This document shows positions 59,197 to 64,000 of a stretch of 64,000 nt of DNA, piece by piece; position 1 is the first letter of the stretch; each line of letters opens with the position of its first letter. Location: positions 43,101-107,100 of the forward strand of contig JANQEV010000077.1 in assembly GCA_028278145.1 (NCBI GenBank). Direction: 5' to 3'. The stretch is from Chromatiales bacterium. Lineage in GTDB: Bacteria; Pseudomonadota; Gammaproteobacteria; Chromatiales; Chromatiaceae. The position numbers and the translations under genes are program-made. The notes beneath the pieces were generated by a model, which saw only the letters and a program-made list of their open reading frames with translations, searched no databases and was not told the origin of the DNA.

Positions 59197-59396
59197 GATG
59201 CATCACCTGCTTTCTGCTCATTCATAATGGTCTTAACACGGGCTACGTTCTTACGCGCCTGGGTCATCTCAGACGGGCGAGATAGTTGACCGATGCCCTG
59301 CTGCATACGCAGGTTAAACTGCTCCTGGCGCAGTTCCAGCAGAATCTCTTCCAACTCGGCCAGGCTCTTTTCTCGAAGTTCACTTGCCTTCATCAC
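59193..59396 (-). CDS. rpmC: 50S ribosomal protein L29
   Basis: 67 residues from 59396, or 66 if the next ATG (59393) is used. [31 protein letters not shown] and [14 protein letters not shown] are typical. It sits at the tunnel exit. The start overlaps the rplP stop by 4 bp (ATGA) and the stop overlaps the rpsQ start. Confidence 0.96.
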   Translation of the reverse strand: MMKASELREKSLAELEEILLELRQEQFNLRMQQGIGQLSRPSEMTQARKNVARVKTIMNEQKAGDAS

Positions 59397-59803
59397 ATCA
59401 CCGTCCGTTTAGCGAAGGTGGTCTTGAACGGCAGCTTGGCGGAAGCCAGCTTAAAAGCTTCCCGGGCCAGTTCTTCTGTAACACCCTCAATTTCATACAA
59501 CATGCGTCCTGGCTGGATCTGTGCCACCCAGTACTCCACGTTACCCTTACCTTTACCCTGCCTGACTTCCAACGGCTTCTTGGTAATAGGCTTGTCTGGA
59601 AACACCCTGATCCAGAGCTTACCGCCACGCTTCACCCGGCGGGTGATGGTGCGTCGTGCAGCCTCGATCTGACGCGCAGTCATACGGCCACGTTCAGCAG
59701 ACTTCAGGCCATACTCGCCGAAGCTGACTGTGCAACCGCTGGCCAGACCGCGGTTACGTCCCTTGAACTGCTTGCGAAACTTTGTACGTTTAGGCTGTAA
59801 CAT
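59393..59803 (-). CDS. rplP: 50S ribosomal protein L16
   Basis: 136 residues; [70 protein letters not shown]. It is a late 50S protein near the A site. 3 bp after rpsC. Confidence 0.99.
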   Translation of the reverse strand: MLQPKRTKFRKQFKGRNRGLASGCTVSFGEYGLKSAERGRMTARQIEAARRTITRRVKRGGKLWIRVFPDKPITKKPLEVRQGKGKGNVEYWVAQIQPGRMLYEIEGVTEELAREAFKLASAKLPFKTTFAKRTVM

Positions 59804-59806
59804 TAC

Positions 59807-60490
59807 CTAGCCCCTCTTCCCGGAGGATTTCCGCTTTGGTGCAGCAGGCTCCTGCTGCTCATTATCGAAAACCTCACCTTTAAATATCCAAACCTTGACG
59901 CCAATAATACCGTAGGTGGTATTGGCCTCAGCAAATCCATAATCAATATCTGCACGCAGGGTATGCAGTGGCACACGGCCTTCACGATACCACTCACTAC
60001 GGGCAATCTCAGCACCATTCAGACGCCCTGACATGTGCACCTTCACACCACCAGCACCCAGACGCATAGCGTTCTGAACTGCACGCTTCATGGCACGGCG
60101 GAACATGATACGACGCTCCAGCTGCTGGGTTATACCCTCAGCTACCAGCTGCGCATCCAGCTCAGGCTTACGTATCTCTTCCACACTCAGGTGGACCGGG
60201 ATACCCATGCGGCTGGAGATATCCTTGCGCAGGGTATCGATATCTTCACCCTTCTTGCCGATCACCAGTCCAGGACGAGCAGTGTGGATGGTGATGTGCG
60301 CATTGTTTGCCGGACGATCGATCTGTATCCGGCTTACAGAAGCCTGGGAGAGACGCTTCTTCAGATAGTCGCGAACCTCAAGATCATTGTTCAGCAGGTC
60401 TGCGAAATCTTTAGAGTCTGCATACCACTTGGAGGTCCAGTCTTTGACGATGCCAAGACGTATGCCGATTGGATGTACTTTCTGCCCCAT
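59807..60490 (-). CDS. rpsC: 30S ribosomal protein S3
   Basis: 227 residues; [29 protein letters not shown], the KH-type segment [15 protein letters not shown], and [20 protein letters not shown]. It lines the mRNA entry channel. The C-terminal tail is basic. 16 bp after rplV. Confidence 0.99.
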   Translation of the reverse strand: MGQKVHPIGIRLGIVKDWTSKWYADSKDFADLLNNDLEVRDYLKKRLSQASVSRIQIDRPANNAHITIHTARPGLVIGKKGEDIDTLRKDISSRMGIPVHLSVEEIRKPELDAQLVAEGITQQLERRIMFRRAMKRAVQNAMRLGAGGVKVHMSGRLNGAEIARSEWYREGRVPLHTLRADIDYGFAEANTTYGIIGVKVWIFKGEVFDNEQQEPAAPKRKSSGKRG

Positions 60491-60506
60491 AATGGCCTCT
60501 CTTGCC

Positions 60507-60839
60507 TTACTTATCTGCCACAGTCACGGTAATGTGACTAGTGCGCTTGAGGATGCGGGCAGCGCGGCCTTTGGCGCGTGCGCGAATCCGTTTCATGGTA
60601 GGTCCTTCATCAACGCATACTGTGGAAACCCGCAGCTCATCGATGTCCGCACCTTCGTTGTTCTCCGCATTTGCAATGGCGGAATCCAACACCTTTTTCA
60701 TCAGTGCCGCGCCCTTCTTGTTACTGAAGGCCAGAATATTCAGCGCCTGCTCTACCGGCAGCCCCCTGATCTGATCAGCAACCAGTCGACCTTTTTGGGC
60801 CGATAGGCGTGCGTGGCGTAATTTAGCTACTGCCTGCAT
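60507..60839 (-). CDS. rplV: 50S ribosomal protein L22
   Basis: 110 residues; [32 protein letters not shown] and [26 protein letters not shown], containing the tunnel-lining beta hairpin involved in macrolide and stalling effects. 12 bp after rpsS. Confidence 0.98.
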   Translation of the reverse strand: MQAVAKLRHARLSAQKGRLVADQIRGLPVEQALNILAFSNKKGAALMKKVLDSAIANAENNEGADIDELRVSTVCVDEGPTMKRIRARAKGRAARILKRTSHITVTVADK

Positions 60840-60851
60840 TGCTCACCCCAA

Positions 60852-61124
60852 TTATTTGGTTTTCTTGTCGGCTGCATGACCACGGAAAGTCCTGGTCAAG
60901 GCAAACTCGCCAAGTTTATGGCCAACCATGTTCTCAGTAATCAGAACCGGCACATGCTGACGTCCGTTATAAACAGCTATGGTCAAACCCACCATATCCG
61001 GCAGTACCATGGAACGGCGTGACCAGGTCTTGATAGGACGCTTACTATTGCTTGAAACCGCTTCTTCAACCTTCTTCATCAGATGAAGATCGACGAATGG
61101 TCCTTTTTTAATTGAACGTGGCAC
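60852..61124 (-). CDS. rpsS: 30S ribosomal protein S19
   Basis: 90 residues; [22 protein letters not shown], then [41 protein letters not shown]. It is in the 30S head next to S13. 21 bp after rplB. Confidence 0.99.
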   Translation of the reverse strand: MPRSIKKGPFVDLHLMKKVEEAVSSNSKRPIKTWSRRSMVLPDMVGLTIAVYNGRQHVPVLITENMVGHKLGEFALTRTFRGHAADKKTK

Positions 61125-61145
61125 TTTTGCTTACCTCAGTTCCGT

Positions 61146-61973
61146 TTACTTGCGATTGCGCCGACGCACAATCATCTTATTTGTAAGTTTATTGGTACGG
61201 GTCTTGTGCCCCTTGGTTGGAACACCCCATGGCGAACATGGATGACGACCACCGGAGGTACGGCCTTCACCACCACCGTGCGGGTGATCTACCGGGTTCA
61301 TGGCAACACCGCGAACGGTGGGACGCACACCACGCCAGCGGGTGGCACCGGCCTTACCCAGCTTGCGCAGACCATGCTCTGAATTACCTACCTCACCAAT
61401 TACTGCACGGCATTCACTACGTATTTTACGCATCTCGCCAGAGCGGAGGCGTAGAGTAGCATATTCACCTTCACGTGCAACCAACTGGGCAGAGGATCCG
61501 GCTGAACGTGCAATCTGCGCACCTTTTCCTACCTTCATCTCCACGCAGTGGATGGTGCTACCCAGCGGGATGTTGCGCATCGGCATGCAGTTACCCACGC
61601 TGAAGGGTGCATCTTCACCTGACATGACAGTGTCACCGGCACGCAGCCCTTTCGGTGCAATGATGTAACGACGCTCACCATCAACATATTTGATCAGCGC
61701 GATGTTAGCGGTACGGTTTGGATCATATTCCAAGCGCTCTACAACACCTTCGATTCCGTCCTTATTACGCTTGAAATCGATAATGCGATAGCGCTGTTTG
61801 TGACCACCACCGCGGTGTCTGGTGGTAATGCAGCCAGCGTTATTACGCCCACCGGACTTGCTCTTCTTTGCAACCAGAGGCTCATGCGGTGCGCCTTTGT
61901 GCAGATCAGGGTTGGTAACCTTGACTACAAACCGGCGTCCCGGAGAAGTTGGTTTTGTTTTAACAATAGCCAT
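61146..61973 (-). CDS. rplB: 50S ribosomal protein L2
   Basis: 275 residues; [15 protein letters not shown], then [19 protein letters not shown] and [31 protein letters not shown], which holds the conserved His needed for peptidyl transfer. It is a primary 23S binder. 37 bp after rplW. Confidence 0.99.
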   Translation of the reverse strand: MAIVKTKPTSPGRRFVVKVTNPDLHKGAPHEPLVAKKSKSGGRNNAGCITTRHRGGGHKQRYRIIDFKRNKDGIEGVVERLEYDPNRTANIALIKYVDGERRYIIAPKGLRAGDTVMSGEDAPFSVGNCMPMRNIPLGSTIHCVEMKVGKGAQIARSAGSSAQLVAREGEYATLRLRSGEMRKIRSECRAVIGEVGNSEHGLRKLGKAGATRWRGVRPTVRGVAMNPVDHPHGGGEGRTSGGRHPCSPWGVPTKGHKTRTNKLTNKMIVRRRNRK

Positions 61974-62010
61974 GTTAATGCTTCCGCTTTAGTACTTTAG
62001 GCCAACGCTC

Positions 62011-62304
62011 TTAAGCGCCGCCGAAATCGATATCGTTTCCAGGTGCCAGACGCACATACGCTTTGCGTATACCATTACGTCTGCCCAGTCTCTGACCGTG
62101 GCGTTTTACCTTACCCTTGATGTTGACCACGCGAACGTTCTCTACCTCCACGTCAAACATCATTTCCACTGCCTTGCGAATCTCAGGTTTGGTTGAATCC
62201 GGGCCGACTTCAAACACAAACTGTCTGTTTGCATCCGCAGCAATAGTGCTCTTCTCAGAGATTATCGGGCTGCGCAGGGTCTGCATCAGTCTCTCTTTAT
62301 TCAT
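62011..62304 (-). CDS. rplW: 50S ribosomal protein L23
   Basis: 97 residues; [43 protein letters not shown], then [25 protein letters not shown]. It docks trigger factor and SRP at the tunnel exit. Its start overlaps the rplD stop by 4 bp (ATGA). Confidence 0.98.
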   Translation of the reverse strand: MNKERLMQTLRSPIISEKSTIAADANRQFVFEVGPDSTKPEIRKAVEMMFDVEVENVRVVNIKGKVKRHGQRLGRRNGIRKAYVRLAPGNDIDFGGA

Positions 62305-62918
62305 GCCAGACGCTCCTCAAGTTTTTCTACTGCGTCGGCAGTGATCAAAACTTTGTCAAACCCAACCAGACTGGCAGGATCTACTTCGTTTACGTCGCAG
62401 ACGTATACGTTATGCAGGTTACGTGAGGCCAGATACAGATTTTCATCTGGATCTACAGTAACAATCAGCACCTCATTGACTTCCGCCTTTTCCAGCAGTG
62501 CCACCAGTTCCTTGGTCTTCGGAGCTTCCACTTCAAATTTAGCTACCGGGATAAGACGCTCCTGACGAACCAGCTCAGAAAGAATGGAACGCAGTGCACC
62601 ACGGTACATCTTGCGATTTACTTTCTGCTCATAGTTACGTGGCTTGGCTGCGAAGGTCACACCACCAGAACGCCAGATTGGGCTGCTGATGGTACCGGCA
62701 CGTGCCCGACCCATACCTTTCTGACGGAATGGTTTGGCACCGCCGCCTGCTACTTCTGAGCGACTCTTCTGTGCCTTGGTTCCAGAACGCAGGCCAGCCA
62801 TATAGGCGGTGACCACCTGGTGAATCAGGGCCTCGTTATAATCTGCAGCGAATACGGCATCAGAGACCTTTAGGGTCTTACCTCTGCCAGAGCTGCCTGC
62901 TTTTGCCTTGAGGTCCAT
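62301..62918 (-). CDS. rplD: 50S ribosomal protein L4
   Basis: 205 residues; [44 protein letters not shown] is the tunnel loop. In E. coli L4 also represses the S10 operon by attenuation at its leader. The leader is not in this gene's vicinity and was not examined. 5 bp after rplC. Confidence 0.98.
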   Translation of the reverse strand: MDLKAKAGSSGRGKTLKVSDAVFAADYNEALIHQVVTAYMAGLRSGTKAQKSRSEVAGGGAKPFRQKGMGRARAGTISSPIWRSGGVTFAAKPRNYEQKVNRKMYRGALRSILSELVRQERLIPVAKFEVEAPKTKELVALLEKAEVNEVLIVTVDPDENLYLASRNLHNVYVCDVNEVDPASLVGFDKVLITADAVEKLEERLA

Positions 62919-62923
62919 ATCTA

Positions 62924-63574
62924 TTACCCCTTATTCAACATCTTAACGGCAGGAGTGATTACCACATCACCACCGTTTGCCCCAGGGACAGAGCCCTTGA
63001 TCAACAACAAGTTGCGCTCTACGTCCACCCGGACCACTTCAACATTCTGTGTGGTTACCTGCTCGCTACCCATGTGGCCAGCCATCTTCTTACCCTTGAA
63101 CACACGTCCCGGGGTCTGACACTGACCGATAGAACCAGGTGCGCGATGCGAAATAGAGTTACCGTGAGTGGCATCCTGCATGTGAAAGTTGTGACGCTTT
63201 ACACCACCCTGGAAGCCCTTACCCTTGCTGACGCCACAGACATCAACAATCTGGCCTTCCTCGAACACATCTACCTTGATCTCATTACCGGTAGCGATAT
63301 CTTCGCCCTCACCTGCCTCCAGGCGGAACTCCCACAGGCCACGACCAGCTTCAACACCAGCCTTGGCAAAATGCCCGGCCTCAGCCTTGCTCACACGCGA
63401 TGCCTTGCGACTACCAGTGGTCACCTGGAAGGCACTGTAACCGTCATTTTCAGTGGTACGCAGCTGAGTGACCTTGTTTGGTTCAGCTTCAATCACCGTA
63501 ACTGGAACTGATGTTCCGGCTTCGGTGAAGACGCGGGTCATACCCACTTTACGTCCTACAATTCCTATAGCCAT
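62924..63574 (-). CDS. rplC: 50S ribosomal protein L3
   Basis: 216 residues; [32 protein letters not shown], then [56 protein letters not shown]. It contains the Gln methylated by PrmB in related bacteria. 11 bp after rpsJ. Confidence 0.99.
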   Translation of the reverse strand: MAIGIVGRKVGMTRVFTEAGTSVPVTVIEAEPNKVTQLRTTENDGYSAFQVTTGSRKASRVSKAEAGHFAKAGVEAGRGLWEFRLEAGEGEDIATGNEIKVDVFEEGQIVDVCGVSKGKGFQGGVKRHNFHMQDATHGNSISHRAPGSIGQCQTPGRVFKGKKMAGHMGSEQVTTQNVEVVRVDVERNLLLIKGSVPGANGGDVVITPAVKMLNKG

Positions 63575-63585
63575 TGCTCTTAACC

Positions 63586-63897
63586 TCAGTTCAGCTTGAT
63601 CTGAACATCGACACCTGCCGCAAGATCCAGCTTCATCAGGGCATCCACCGTCTTATCAGTCGGATCGATGATGTCCATGATGCGCTTGTGAGTACGAATT
63701 TCGTACTGATCGCGGGCGTCTTTGTTTACGTGCGGAGAAATCAGCACGGTAAACCGCTCTTTTCTGGTCGGTAGCGGGATAGGGCCACGTACTTGCGCAC
63801 CGGTGCGCTTGGCGGTGTCCACTATCTCGCGTGCAGACTGGTCGATCAGTCTGTGATCGAAAGCCTTCAGTCGAATTCGAATTCTCTGGTTGCCCAT
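63586..63897 (-). CDS. rpsJ: 30S ribosomal protein S10 (NusE)
   Basis: 103 residues; [66 protein letters not shown] is diagnostic. It is a 30S head protein and, bound to NusB, an antitermination factor. It is the first S10-operon gene and follows tuf by only 6 bp. Confidence 0.99.
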   Translation of the reverse strand: MGNQRIRIRLKAFDHRLIDQSAREIVDTAKRTGAQVRGPIPLPTRKERFTVLISPHVNKDARDQYEIRTHKRIMDIIDPTDKTVDALMKLDLAAGVDVQIKLN

Positions 63898-63903
63898 ATT
63901 AAA

Positions 63904-64000
63904 TTACTCGATAATCTTAGAAACCACGCCGGCGCCTACAGTACGGCCACCTTCACGGATTGCAAAACGCAGACCTTCTTCCATAGCAATCGGCGCATGC
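63904..64000 (-). CDS. tuf: Elongation factor Tu, C-terminal end (partial)
   Basis: The last 31 codons and stop of tuf, cut by the window edge. The translated end reads [18 protein letters not shown] then [13 protein letters not shown], the C-terminal barrel of EF-Tu. The stop TAA lies at 63904-63906, 6 bp before the rpsJ start, the usual str-to-S10 junction. Confidence 0.97.
   Translation of the reverse strand, partial: HAPIAMEEGLRFAIREGGRTVGAGVVSKIIE

Overview
The window reads as chromosomal DNA of a free-living or symbiotic gammaproteobacterium. The ribosomal and RpoA/SecY sequences, the YajR-type transporter beside ssb and the Lon/UvrA proteins are all of gammaproteobacterial type. NnrS, c-type cytochromes, a perfect FNR/Anr site and a SAM-hydrolase (DUF62) protein would fit a facultatively anaerobic Chromatiales/Sedimenticola-like sulfur-oxidiser. 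That placement is inference. No tRNA, rRNA, CRISPR array, intact transposase or prophage was seen.

Region 1 (about 1-16760) is a surface-polysaccharide locus, visibly richer in A+T than the rest. It has a GumC/Wzz co-polymerase with a degenerate BY-kinase-like ATPase. It also has sugar-nucleotide genes (nucleotidyltransferase, RfbF-like cytidylyltransferase, dehydratase and epimerases, a sugar 3,4-isomerase-type cupin), two glycosyltransferases, three methyltransferases, a secreted glycoside-hydrolase-like protein, a polysaccharide deacetylase, a Wzx flippase and the initiating phosphoglycosyl transferase. Two plus-strand islands (2461-5187 and 7294-8598) interrupt a mainly minus-strand operon. 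No Wzy polymerase is in view.

Region 2 (17455-30854) carries rsmA, a small metal-site protein behind a perfect FNR box, a REC-REC-PAS-GGDEF-EAL protein, a Lon paralogue, NnrS with a coupled small protein, and a 1353-residue multi-PAS/GAF/GGDEF/EAL protein. A REP-like inverted doublet and other inverted repeats lie between lon and nnrS.

Region 3 (30936-40745) contains the ssb-MFS-uvrA neighbourhood, here spread apart by a dihaem cytochrome c, a PfkB kinase, an FlK-like thioesterase, two small proteins and a spermidine-synthase-like protein. A 264-bp element with 32-bp terminal inverted repeats ends three bases before the uvrA start codon.

Region 4 (40761-49578) holds signalling and small accessory genes: a GAF-HD-GYP protein, a CHASE2 class III cyclase followed by a FecR-domain protein with three 45-bp tandem repeats, a SpoIIAA-like protein, a SAM hydrolase, a DUF4395 membrane protein and a Tll0287-like haem protein.

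Region 5 (50167-64000) is the complete spc and alpha ribosomal operons and most of the S10 operon, all on the minus strand, from the 3' end of tuf to rplQ and its terminator. It includes rpoA, secY and the 37-residue rpmJ. Gene order is the usual bacterial one. The unusual points are hairpins in widened gaps between rpsM and rpsK and between rpsN and rpsH.
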